A stretch of DNA of 52,051 nucleotides from an uncultured Alteromonadaceae bacterium (GTDB lineage: Bacteria > Pseudomonadota > Gammaproteobacteria > Enterobacterales > Alteromonadaceae). Positions 36,153-44,852 of this stretch are shown piece by piece (positions within the stretch are counted from its first letter, which is position 1; each line of letters starts with the position of its first letter). The notes beneath the pieces were generated by a model that did not search any database, was not told the origin of the DNA, and saw only the letters and a program-made list of their open reading frames with translations. The DNA is taken from contig CATMRP010000013.1 in NCBI GenBank assembly GCA_950073835.1, positions 1 through 52,051 of the forward strand, read 5' to 3'. Both the position numbers and the translations under genes were made by a program.

Positions 36153-39100
36153 ATGACCGATAGACGACTGATTGAGGCAGGCTTTCCTTGCCACCAGGTA
36201 GGTGCCGAAACCGCTAGGGAGCGCGGTGCAAGTAATATGCTGCCGCCAATATACTACTTGCATGTTTGGTGGGCGCGCCGTCCTCTGACCCCTAGTAGAG
36301 CGGCTATCGCAGGCTCTCTTTTGCCTGACGGAACAGATATTAACCAATTTGTTCAAGACCTAGGTATTGAGAAGAGAGTAATTCAACTTGGAGACCAGTA
36401 TTGGACACTGACTGGCAAACTTCTCGAAAAGCTACAAGACCAAACTGGCACAGAAACTCTCGAGGTGGATGCATCTGTCATCCGTCTTTACGAGAAAGAA
36501 GTAGCTAGAAGACAAAATAACCTGGTCACTATTAACACCCTAGAGTCGTTTGATACTGAATTAGCCAACAGTGAGATTCTAAAAAGGTGGAAACACGAGT
36601 CTGGGGCTTTGCCGCAAATTCATGCTGGTGAAACTTATACTGTAAAAAGAATTCCGGCAGACGCGGCACACATATCTGCTCGTTTAGAATTTGCTAAATC
36701 CGACCTTGTTAAACAAGCACTCGGCAAAGCTCTAAAATGGGAAGACCCTGACTTATACGGCTACTCAAGGGCGTACCGAAACGACCATCTACCAACACCA
36801 AGCGACTTCACTGTGCTCGACCCCACCTCGGGCGGGGGCTCCATTCCGTTCGAAGCATTACGGCTTGGCCACAAGGTCATAGCCAATGAGCTAAACCCAG
36901 TAGCTACGACTATTTTAAAAGCTACCCTAGATTTTCCTGCAAGGTATGGCATGGACTTACATGCGGATATAGAGCATTGGGGTAAAAAACTAGTCGATGA
37001 GGTTGAATCCAGAATGGATGGGTTCTACCCGTTCTCTTCAATTCCAGAATACGAACAAAAGCGACTAAAGGCTCATCTCGAAAACTGCCCGGAGCTCTTT
37101 GATCAATTCAACGTAAAAGAATACGACCATCAAGGTTTGCTCTACTGCCGTGAAGTGACCTGCCCAAGCTGTCTTGCCAAAACACCTTTGCTTAATACCT
37201 GCTGGCTGTCCAAAGAGGCATCTGATGCATGGGGAGTAAAACCAATCTCATCTGGCGAAGGTGTAAATGCCACATACCGATTCGAAACCTACCAATGTAA
37301 AAACGGCAAAGGTCCAAACGGTGAAGACCCAGAACCAGGAACAGTAAGACGCGGCATCGGCCAATGTATCCATTGTAAACAGGCGGTTGATGGTGACGAG
37401 ATAAAAACTCAAGCTCGCGACGAAAGTTCGCTTGGCAGCTGGCGCGACGTTATCTATGCAGTTGTTGCAACTCGCTACCAACCCAAATTGGATAAAAGTG
37501 GTCTACCACAGCGATACACTTCTGGCGAGAACAAAGGTGAAATTAAGGTCGAGAAAGTTAGGTACTTTAGAGCGCCAAACCAAGTTGATTTAGACGCATT
37601 CGAAAAAGCATCAAGCATACTCAACGCCCAAAGAGATAAATACGAAGATCTTGGTTTACTACCAACCGAAAAGTTACCTGTTGGCTCTAAAACTAGCGAA
37701 CCTATTCGGTATGGCATGAATCGATTCTGTGAGATGTTTAATGACCGCCAGTTATTAGGTCACCTTTCATTAATGGAAGCTATTAGCGAACTCAAACCTC
37801 GAATCATTGAGGAACACGGTATAGAAAAAGCTAAAGCTATTATCACCTACCTTCAGTTTGGTATTGATAAAATTGTCGACTATAACAGCAGGCAAACTCG
37901 TTGGATCACTCAACGGGGGGTTGTTTCTGGGACCTTCGGTCGACACGACTACTCATTAAAATGGACGTATGGCGAAATGATTTATACCGGGCCCTATTCT
38001 GGTCCGAAATGGGGACAGATTCAGGCCGCGAAAGCTTACAGAGAATTAAGTGAGCTGTTAGCTGGTGTCAACAAAGTCTACGGTGAAAACATCCCGCTAC
38101 AAATCATCAATGGTACCGCAGCTCATATCGAAGGGGTTGAAGATAAATCTGTAGATTTGGTGTGTATGGACCCTCCATACTATGACAACGTTCAGTATGC
38201 AGAACTATCGGATTTCTATTACGTTTGGCAAAAACGAACTTTAAAAGACCTGTACCCTGATGTTTTTTCAATCCGATTAACTAATAAAAGAGACGAAGCT
38301 GTCGCCAATACATCAAGAGATGGTTCCGCCAAGAATGCAAAGGCCGAATATCAAAGGTTAATGCAGGAAATTTTTGAAGAAAGCCGCAGGGTTGTAAAAG
38401 ATAATGGCGTGATGACGCTGATGTTCACCCACAAGGCACAAGACGCTTGGGAGACATTAACTAGATCTTTAATTGAGGCAGGCTGGGTGATAACAGCATC
38501 ATTCCCAGTGGAATCCGAATTTGGTTATTCAACTCATCAACTAAATTTAGCTGCCGCTGCAAGCTCAATATTTATCACCTGCCGAAAACGCCAAGAAGAG
38601 CAAACACAAGCGGCTTTCTGGTCTGGCCTAGGTGGCAGCGGGGTACAACACCAAATTCGCTCTGCGGTAGAAGCAGGCCTTGATGAATTCAGACCACTGA
38701 AACTCAACGCCGTTGACCAGATGATTGCCTGTTACGGTCGCGCCCTACAGGTATTAAGTGAAAACTGGCCGGTAATGGATGGCGATGAAGAGGTATCACC
38801 TATTCGCGCCATGAACGAGGCCAGCCGAGTCGTCGCAGAGCACCAGATAAAAGTGATTACGGATGGCAACATCTCCGTTGATGATTTAGATACTGAAACC
38901 GCCATGGCGCTCACCATGTACGGTATCTGGGGACATAACGAGGCTTCCTTTACCGAAGTATTAAACCTTTCACGCTCACTCAATATTAGCCTCGAAACCC
39001 GCACTGGGGGTTACGGCATTGAAGGCCGTATGGTGGGTATCAATACCGAAATCAGTGGTCGTACTGCCGTTGCTGGTCAAGCTGCCGAGGACAAAGGCTA

Positions 39101-39386
39101 CGCCGCACCATTAGTGAAAAAAGGCTCCAAGCTGCGTTTGGCTAAACCGCAAGAGCGCAGCACTCGACGGGTTGCTAAACCACAATCAGATTGGGATGTA
39201 CTGCATGGCTTGTTACTAAAATTCCGCGAAGGTGATGTACCAGTGGCACGTGCTTATTTAGATGAACAACGCGAAGGCAATGACAACATCATTCTCGACT
39301 TACTTGAGGTTTGGGGAGAGGAAGCGGAAACGCCAGAAGCACGTAACGAAGCCAGAGCACTACTGTTTGGCTTAAGGCAACAATAA
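36153..39386 (+). CDS. DUF1156-type DNA adenine methyltransferase
   Basis: A 1077-residue protein. The N-terminal DUF1156 region (I-E-A-G-F-P through H-V-W-W-A-R-R-P-L) is followed by an AdoMet-binding loop D223-P-T-S-G-G-G-S with F-E-A-L-R-L-G-H-K-V-I-A-N-E-L-N-P, and much later the catalytic motif D673-P-P-Y676 in C-M-D-P-P-Y-Y-D-N-V. The roughly 450-residue insert between the two motifs holds paired cysteines (C337-x2-C340, C405-x2-C408), probably a zinc site. D-P-P-Y indicates an amino-methyltransferase acting on adenine N6 (or cytosine N4). It probably marks self DNA for this defence system. Confidence 0.9.
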   Translation: MTDRRLIEAGFPCHQVGAETARERGASNMLPPIYYLHVWWARRPLTPSRAAIAGSLLPDGTDINQFVQDLGIEKRVIQLGDQYWTLTGKLLEKLQDQTGTETLEVDASVIRLYEKEVARRQNNLVTINTLESFDTELANSEILKRWKHESGALPQIHAGETYTVKRIPADAAHISARLEFAKSDLVKQALGKALKWEDPDLYGYSRAYRNDHLPTPSDFTVLDPTSGGGSIPFEALRLGHKVIANELNPVATTILKATLDFPARYGMDLHADIEHWGKKLVDEVESRMDGFYPFSSIPEYEQKRLKAHLENCPELFDQFNVKEYDHQGLLYCREVTCPSCLAKTPLLNTCWLSKEASDAWGVKPISSGEGVNATYRFETYQCKNGKGPNGEDPEPGTVRRGIGQCIHCKQAVDGDEIKTQARDESSLGSWRDVIYAVVATRYQPKLDKSGLPQRYTSGENKGEIKVEKVRYFRAPNQVDLDAFEKASSILNAQRDKYEDLGLLPTEKLPVGSKTSEPIRYGMNRFCEMFNDRQLLGHLSLMEAISELKPRIIEEHGIEKAKAIITYLQFGIDKIVDYNSRQTRWITQRGVVSGTFGRHDYSLKWTYGEMIYTGPYSGPKWGQIQAAKAYRELSELLAGVNKVYGENIPLQIINGTAAHIEGVEDKSVDLVCMDPPYYDNVQYAELSDFYYVWQKRTLKDLYPDVFSIRLTNKRDEAVANTSRDGSAKNAKAEYQRLMQEIFEESRRVVKDNGVMTLMFTHKAQDAWETLTRSLIEAGWVITASFPVESEFGYSTHQLNLAAAASSIFITCRKRQEEQTQAAFWSGLGGSGVQHQIRSAVEAGLDEFRPLKLNAVDQMIACYGRALQVLSENWPVMDGDEEVSPIRAMNEASRVVAEHQIKVITDGNISVDDLDTETAMALTMYGIWGHNEASFTEVLNLSRSLNISLETRTGGYGIEGRMVGINTEISGRTAVAGQAAEDKGYAAPLVKKGSKLRLAKPQERSTRRVAKPQSDWDVLHGLLLKFREGDVPVARAYLDEQREGNDNIILDLLEVWGEEAETPEARNEARALLFGLRQQ

Positions 39387-39414
39387 GACTGGTTTGGAAG
39401 GAGCTAAGCGTCGA

Positions 39415-42400
39415 ATGGGGCTGAAAGATTTTAACTGGGAATACAGTTATAAAACATCTCAGGTGAGAGCACCGGGAGAGCCTGCCGTAGATATTCTGCG
39501 GGAATTCTATGTGCCATTGTTGCAACGTATTGTTCGCTATGATCGGGTGGCTGGTTTCTTCCGTTCATCGTCGCTTGCTCTTGCCAGTCGAGGCATGACT
39601 TCTTTTGTTAATCGCGATGGCAAAATGCGCCTGATTGCTGGCGTCGATATGACACCTAAAGATGTGCAAGCCATTATCAACGGCCAGCATGCCATTCTTG
39701 AATCGCATCTTGATCAGGAACTTAGCGGTAAAGAACAATGGCCAGAAGAGGCTGAGCGTGGTGTCGAGTTACTTTCTTGGATGGTTGCCCATGGCCACTT
39801 AGAGATAAAAGTTGCCTTAAGGAAACATGCCCAAACCGGTGAAGCAATCAGCCTGGATTCCAGTGAAGATGGCTACGTGCATGAAAAATGGGCACTGGCA
39901 TACGATGATGAAGGCGAAACCCTTTATGCCAGTGGTTCGTGGAACGAATCAGAAACAGCGCTGAAACGTAATGCTGAGAATGTCGACGTTGATTGCTCGT
40001 GGGAAGGTAAAAAAGAACGTGCGAAAATTGCCGACGCTGCGCAATCATTTGATGCAATGTGGAATAACACCCATCCTGCTTTTTTAGTTAAAGACCTGCC
40101 TTCGGCTGTGCGTGAAAAGCTACTGCGTTTTTCTGAAAGTATCACGGTTCCAGTAGAGATCGACAACCAACCCGCGGAGCTTGAGCAACCTAAGATTTCC
40201 AGTAAGGATGCATTACGTTTTACCGCTCTGAAATACGCACCTTTGATGCCTAATGGTGAATACGTTGGTATGTATACAGCACCAGTTGAGCCTTGGCCCC
40301 ATCAAGAAGTGGTTGCTCGACGAATTATCGAGAACTTTCCTGCATCGCATCTGATGTGTGACGAGGTTGGATTGGGTAAAACCATTGAGGCAGGCCTAGC
40401 CTTCCGCTCGCTATACTTAAGCAAACGTGCAGAAAGAATACTTATCGCAGCCCCAGCCAGTTTGACGCGCCAGTGGCAACGTGAAATGGCAACCAAGTTT
40501 TATCTTGGATTTGATCGAGTCACAGCATCTCCATCACCGCAAAGTGAATCGATCTTTCCTCTTGAAGAGAAAAAATCTATCGGCAGCCTATATAGCCCTA
40601 ACCTAACGATCGTATCGACAGGTTTGATGGCGAGAAAGGAAAGACGCCGATTGCTGGATCAAGCGGATAAATTCGATCTGGCCTTGGTGGATGAGGCTCA
40701 CTATGCCCGTCGGCAAAACTCTCAACGTGGAACGAGAGGCTTTCCTCGTTTTAATCAGCTATATCAGACTATTGCTGATCACATGCGAGGCAATACTCAC
40801 TCCTTGCTCTTGGCAACTGCAACGCCGATGCAGCTTGATCCTGTGGAAGTGAGTGACTTGATTCGGCTCACCAATCGCGTTGGCGCATTTCAATACGACC
40901 CATCATTGATGCTGGCTTACTATCGCCTTGTTAATGCGGTTGCCTCTGGCGAAAAGCTAAAGCAGGAAGAATGGGACTTTATTCGTAAGTCCGTCACGAC
41001 AATAGAAAACCTGGACCCGAAACTTTGGCGATATCTTAACGACGTAGTCATTGATCCTATGTCGAAGATCTCGCTGGAGCAATGGTTAAATCGTGGCACG
41101 ATCCCAATGCAACATGAGCTTGCCGCCTTAGCGAGACTATTATTTGCGGCAGCCCCACTGTCACGAGTGATGCAGCGCCATACACGTGATTTGCTCAAAA
41201 TTTATCGACAGAAAGGCAAGCTCAGCGCAAACCTAGCCGATAGAACCGTTATTCCAACACCACGCATAACCTTTACCAAGAAAGAAGCTCGCGTAGATGG
41301 CCTGCTCGGTGAATATTGCGAAGGATTGAGAGAACAGCTTCTAGCTAGTGGGCTCAATGAGCCAGGTCAGGTTGCCTTAGGCTTCTATTTAAGCTTCTTG
41401 CGCCTGCGATTTGCATCCAGCCTTAAGGCATTACAACTGACACTTTCGCGACGTAAAACAAAGGTTGAAGCAACGCTCATTGAGCAGCTGAAATACAGTA
41501 CAGACCCTACCGATAATGAGGAGCTTCAGGAGTTACTCATTGACGGTGGTGACGATGACATTGACGCTGTTGAAATGCTGCTCAACAACAGGACCAAAGA
41601 TGATCTAAGATGGGAACGCGATATGCTCGACTCACTGCTAGGCGAGTTGGCTGATATCTATGAGGACTCGAATAAGTTTAGAGCGTTACTGACCGCACTC
41701 AAGCCCCGTATCGAAGGCAAGCGCATTAAGCAAACCGTAATTTTTACCCGCTTTCTCGACACCCTTCATGATATCCGGGAGCGACTACAGGCCAAATTCC
41801 CCGAACTACTCATAGGAACCTATTCAGGTGAAGGTGGGCATTACTACGACCCAAATAAGAATCAAATGGTGGGTGTAGAGCGTGACGTAATCAAACATCG
41901 ATTTGTTCAAGGCAATATCGATATTTTGCTCTGTACCGACGCTGCCGCTGAAGGTCTTAACTTACAAACCTCTGACCTACTGGTTAACTATGATTTACCC
42001 TGGAACCCAATGAAGGTTGAACAGCGTATTGGCCGTATCGACCGTATTGGACAAACTCACAAAGAGATTTTTGTTCTAAATCTATGTTTTGCAGACTCTG
42101 CAGAGCAATTTGTCTATGAGCGCTTATTGAATCGCTTGGCTAGCGCAAATCTTGTAGTGGGAACACAACAATTCTCGATGCTCCCTGTTACTACGGAAGA
42201 GTTCCAGAAATTGGCCGAAGGGACGATGACTGAAAAACAGGTAGAACAGGCTGCAATGGACCGAGCCAAAATCCAACAAGCGAACAATAAGCTTATGGAA
42301 GTACCTGTGGAGGAAATGTTTAATGTGTATGTAAGGCTCAGCCAAACATACCGCAAACAGCCGCTGCCGGTTTATTTAACTGAAATTTGGCAAACCCTAA

Positions 42401-43236
42401 TTGAATCAGAATTCCTGACAGAGATTGGCTGCAAGCTGAGTGATTGTGGAAAATACCTTACCTTAAATGGCATTGAATCGATCGTTGATGGCTCTGTATT
42501 AACTATCGATAGGTCTTTATTTGATACGGGTCTACCGGATGGCTCGCATGTGTACTTCGCTACCTACGGTGAGCCCGTTTTTGAACGGTTGCTTAATTTC
42601 GTACTGGAGCAAATTGAAGAACCTGTCTGCCAAGTTATCCACGCAAAACAAGGCAACATTGAATGTGCAGCTGTTGCGTATGTAGATCATAACAACCGAA
42701 TGCAACTAGCAACCTCTTTGAAACAAGCTCTCGCTGCCGATGATGCCAAGAGTTGTGAAGACGAAACTAGCATCCAACGCGCTCAATCGCAGATAGATAA
42801 GTTCGCTAAAGACACCCACCGAAACCAAAGCAAAATCGCAAATGTAGAGAGGAACAACCTGCTTCAAGCAAAGGCTCAGGTGCTATTGAACAATCAGGTT
42901 GTTCGCGCATTGATGTCTTCCAAGCTCAAAACCAGCAAGCTCGATGACAACGCTACGGTCATGCTTCGAGCGTTGGAAGAACAATTCCGTAAACGGGATA
43001 CGGCCGTAAGAATCAGTAATGTCCCAAGAAGCATGGAGGCCCCGCTGACTGCAGGCATCATCGATGCAACGTTCCCACGACAAGGCGACGGGCATATCGA
43101 TACGCCAGTGATACTTGCACAAACTGCACTAGAATCACTTGCGCGGAGAATTGATGGGGCCAAAGGAGGATCGCGCAGACTAACAGCTAGTGCGGTTATC
43201 GAAACGATTAATAAAAATCCGTTCGAAATAATTTAA
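39415..43236 (+). CDS. PLD-like domain/SNF2 helicase fusion of the defence operon
   Basis: 1273 residues from the ATG at 39415 (AAGGAG eleven bases upstream); an in-frame TTG at 39394 would add seven residues. The N-terminal ~250 residues resemble a phospholipase D-like domain, with H156-E-K-W-A-L-A-Y-D and G-S-W-N-E-S, though the HKD spacing is off by one. The SNF2 motor has motif I D-E-V-G-L-G-K322-T-I-E-A-G, motif II D426-E-A-H, motif III A-T-A-T-P-M-Q and motif VI Q870-R-I-G-R-I-D-R-I-G-Q. The C-terminus is long and helical. It resembles DrmD-like helicases of class 1 DISARM. Likely role: restricting unmodified invading DNA. Confidence 0.88.
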   Translation: MGLKDFNWEYSYKTSQVRAPGEPAVDILREFYVPLLQRIVRYDRVAGFFRSSSLALASRGMTSFVNRDGKMRLIAGVDMTPKDVQAIINGQHAILESHLDQELSGKEQWPEEAERGVELLSWMVAHGHLEIKVALRKHAQTGEAISLDSSEDGYVHEKWALAYDDEGETLYASGSWNESETALKRNAENVDVDCSWEGKKERAKIADAAQSFDAMWNNTHPAFLVKDLPSAVREKLLRFSESITVPVEIDNQPAELEQPKISSKDALRFTALKYAPLMPNGEYVGMYTAPVEPWPHQEVVARRIIENFPASHLMCDEVGLGKTIEAGLAFRSLYLSKRAERILIAAPASLTRQWQREMATKFYLGFDRVTASPSPQSESIFPLEEKKSIGSLYSPNLTIVSTGLMARKERRRLLDQADKFDLALVDEAHYARRQNSQRGTRGFPRFNQLYQTIADHMRGNTHSLLLATATPMQLDPVEVSDLIRLTNRVGAFQYDPSLMLAYYRLVNAVASGEKLKQEEWDFIRKSVTTIENLDPKLWRYLNDVVIDPMSKISLEQWLNRGTIPMQHELAALARLLFAAAPLSRVMQRHTRDLLKIYRQKGKLSANLADRTVIPTPRITFTKKEARVDGLLGEYCEGLREQLLASGLNEPGQVALGFYLSFLRLRFASSLKALQLTLSRRKTKVEATLIEQLKYSTDPTDNEELQELLIDGGDDDIDAVEMLLNNRTKDDLRWERDMLDSLLGELADIYEDSNKFRALLTALKPRIEGKRIKQTVIFTRFLDTLHDIRERLQAKFPELLIGTYSGEGGHYYDPNKNQMVGVERDVIKHRFVQGNIDILLCTDAAAEGLNLQTSDLLVNYDLPWNPMKVEQRIGRIDRIGQTHKEIFVLNLCFADSAEQFVYERLLNRLASANLVVGTQQFSMLPVTTEEFQKLAEGTMTEKQVEQAAMDRAKIQQANNKLMEVPVEEMFNVYVRLSQTYRKQPLPVYLTEIWQTLIESEFLTEIGCKLSDCGKYLTLNGIESIVDGSVLTIDRSLFDTGLPDGSHVYFATYGEPVFERLLNFVLEQIEEPVCQVIHAKQGNIECAAVAYVDHNNRMQLATSLKQALAADDAKSCEDETSIQRAQSQIDKFAKDTHRNQSKIANVERNNLLQAKAQVLLNNQVVRALMSSKLKTSKLDDNATVMLRALEEQFRKRDTAVRISNVPRSMEAPLTAGIIDATFPRQGDGHIDTPVILAQTALESLARRIDGAKGGSRRLTASAVIETINKNPFEII

Positions 43237-43438
43237 TTTTGTTTATGTTATCGATAAATAATTACGTTTTTCACCACCACATTCAATTTTTAGAAAAGCA
43301 ATTTCGTTGTATATAGGGTTTTGCATCAACAGGGTGGTGTAATCAAAATTAAATTTAAAGTATTTCACACCTATATCATTTAAACGCAGCCAATGTTTTG
43401 GTCTGCGTTTATTTTGACAGTCAAACTAGGAGGCAATT
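43237..43438 (+). promoter_or_regulatory. AT-rich gap with terminator-like hairpin before the micro-ORFs
   Basis: About 200 bases. AAACGCAG (43382-43389) pairs with CTGCGTTT (43403-43410) and is followed by ATTTT, so it may terminate the helicase mRNA or attenuate the downstream genes. CACCACC near 43276 is complementary to GGTGGTG near 43332. The downstream Shine-Dalgarno AGGAGG lies at 43428-43433. Confidence 0.5.
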
Positions 43439-43516
43439 ATGCCAATTGCATTCATCGCTGGTTTTGTTACTGGTGTAGGTCTTTATGAGTATTTCTCCAG
43501 AGGAGATAGCTTATGA
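43439..43516 (+). CDS. Micro-ORF 1, 25-residue hydrophobic peptide
   Basis: Starts at ATG 43439, five bases after a perfect AGGAGG. The product is 25 residues: M-P-I-A-F-I-A-G-F-V-T-G-V-G-L-Y-E-Y, then a short charged tail (S-R-G-D-S-L). Residues 2-17 are hydrophobic with small-residue G-x-x-x-G-like spacing (G8, G12, G14), as in small single-pass membrane peptides. Its stop overlaps the next ATG (TTATGA). Not related to any peptide I know. The strong ribosome site and coupling are the main evidence that it is real. Confidence 0.6.
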   Translation: MPIAFIAGFVTGVGLYEYFSRGDSL

Positions 43517-43611
43517 ACCGAATACTAACAGAATCATCACTTCTAAAGTTATTCTTGGCCGGACTCATCGCTGGGTATAACTGGGCAAAGTGGGGTGGTA
43601 GGCACCCATAA
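43513..43611 (+). CDS. Micro-ORF 2, 32-residue peptide
   Basis: Overlaps micro-ORF 1 by four bases (ATGA), a classic sign of coupled translation. The product has 32 residues: a polar start (M-N-R-I-L-T-E-S-S), a hydrophobic centre (L-L-K-L-F-L-A-G-L-I-A-G-Y) and a basic aromatic tail (N-W-A-K-W-G-G-R-H-P). It could be an amphipathic or membrane-inserted peptide. A G-rich hairpin (AAGGGG..CCCCTT, about 43615-43634) follows its stop, 90 bases before the RadC start. No homologue is known to me. Confidence 0.55.
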   Translation: MNRILTESSLLKLFLAGLIAGYNWAKWGGRHP

Positions 43612-43701
43612 TTAAAGGGGGCCATTGGCCCCTTATGCCGTCTCCGTATTTTTTTGGACCTATATCACCTATGGGCATAAACAGGAATACAGGAGACTAT
43701 T

Positions 43702-44166
43702 ATGCCTATCAAACGTTTACTTTCCGAAACATATTCAGAGAACGACATACTTGCTTCAGCTGCTAATATTTTGGAAGAGAAGTTTACTCAGACCCCAACG
43801 TTCAGTTCTGCAGCAGATACTAAATCTTTCTTACAATTTAAAATGGCAGCGTTAGAGCATGAGACATTCTGCATCATGCATTTAACCTCACAGCATCATC
43901 TCATTGAATTTGAGGAACTGTTTCGGGGAACCATTAACGCCGCTGCGGTATACCCCAGAGAGGTTGTTAAGTCTGTGTTGGCTCACAACGCCTCAGCAGT
44001 GATTCTAGTGCACAATCATCCATCGGGTGTACCAGAGCCCTCTGAATCTGATAAGACGCTTACAAGAGGCCTCAAGGCCGCTCTCGCACTGATCGACGTT
44101 CCGGTTCTCGACCATATAGTGGTAGGGAAGGAATGTGTGTCATTTGCTGAACGCGGGTTGTTGTGA
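43702..44166 (+). CDS. RadC-family JAB-domain protein
   Basis: A 154-residue JAMM/MPN-like protein. The metal motif is H104-N-H106-P-S-G-V-P-E-P-S-E-S-D117, with the upstream glutamate region near residues 69-77 (E-F-E-E-L-F-R-G-T). It lacks the N-terminal helix-hairpin-helix part of chromosomal RadC (about 220 residues), as is usual for RadC proteins of islands and plasmids. Its exact role is unknown; such genes are markers of integrated elements. It follows the two micro-ORFs on the same strand. Confidence 0.9.
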   Translation: MPIKRLLSETYSENDILASAANILEEKFTQTPTFSSAADTKSFLQFKMAALEHETFCIMHLTSQHHLIEFEELFRGTINAAAVYPREVVKSVLAHNASAVILVHNHPSGVPEPSESDKTLTRGLKAALALIDVPVLDHIVVGKECVSFAERGLL

Positions 44167-44181
44167 ACCTGAACTATCAAA

Positions 44182-44206
44182 GTTCCCAATATGGTTTATT
44201 GGGAAC
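44182..44206. repeat. Ten-base inverted repeat between radC-like and recombinase genes
   Basis: GTTCCCAATA (44182-44191) and TATTGGGAAC (44197-44206) are perfectly complementary around a five-base TGGTT loop. No T-run follows, so it is not a typical terminator. It lies 80 bases upstream of the short tyrosine recombinase and has the size of a recombinase core site or an operator. Confidence 0.65.
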
Positions 44207-44285
44207 ATTGCACCCCACGTAATTCAAGGGCTCTACATGCCCATCTTCCCATTTTTTAGATATACAGAAAAAGAGGAATATAGCT

Positions 44286-44846
44286 ATGGCAGAAGTGCAC
44301 GCTGTAAAAGATAAAGAAACCATTTCACTTATTTCCCATCTACTAACTATCAGATTTAGCAAGCAGATGTCTCTGATATGGCAGCTAGGGATCAATACTG
44401 CGCTACGCATCTCAGATCTTCTCTCCATCAAGTTTAGCGATATTAATGACAACAGGCTGACTATACGCGAATCAAAGACTGGCAAAGTGGCCAGTATCGC
44501 GCTTAATGACAAGGCATTGGCTCTAATCAAAGATATTAAAGCGCAGTTTCCTGGTCATCAGTTTGTCTTTCAATCCTATCGAAGCCGCTATGCTCAAAGT
44601 TCAGCCCCAAAACCGCTAAGTAGAAGGGCTGTGAGTAATGCTCTGGAGCAAATAGGGCAGGAGGTTAGGTTACGCCTAGGGACGCACTCAATGCGTAAGA
44701 CAAGGGGGTATCATCTGTATCGAGAAACCGGTGATATTGCTCGGGTAATGAAAATGTTACGCCACAGTTCTGAGGCGCAAACATTACGCTATATCGGGAT
44801 CACTCAAGATGAAATAGATAATGACTTTCGAGAGCTTGTTCTGTGA
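44286..44846 (+). CDS. Short tyrosine recombinase (catalytic domain only)
   Basis: A 186-residue tyrosine recombinase of FimB/FimE size. The catalytic set is complete: R41 (T-A-L-R-I-S-D-L-L), a lysine in S-K-T-G-K near residue 64, H134-S-M-R137, H160 (L-R-H-S-S) and Y169 (L-R-Y-I-G). There is no N-terminal arm or core-binding domain. Such short enzymes act as invertases or as integrases of small elements. It is the second recombinase of the island, distinct from the P4-type integrase, and lies head to head at its 3' end with the Gp2-like gene (six bases apart). Confidence 0.88.
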   Translation: MAEVHAVKDKETISLISHLLTIRFSKQMSLIWQLGINTALRISDLLSIKFSDINDNRLTIRESKTGKVASIALNDKALALIKDIKAQFPGHQFVFQSYRSRYAQSSAPKPLSRRAVSNALEQIGQEVRLRLGTHSMRKTRGYHLYRETGDIARVMKMLRHSSEAQTLRYIGITQDEIDNDFRELVL

Positions 44847-44852
44847 CAATCA

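Noticed and set aside
32330..43236. Canonical BREX or DISARM system
   Set aside because: No PglZ or BrxL (BREX) and no DrmA or DrmB (DISARM) are present; only the methylase and helicase resemble DISARM parts.
43625..43855. 76-residue open frame overlapping the RadC start
   Set aside because: It overlaps radC-like coding in another frame and has no ribosome site.
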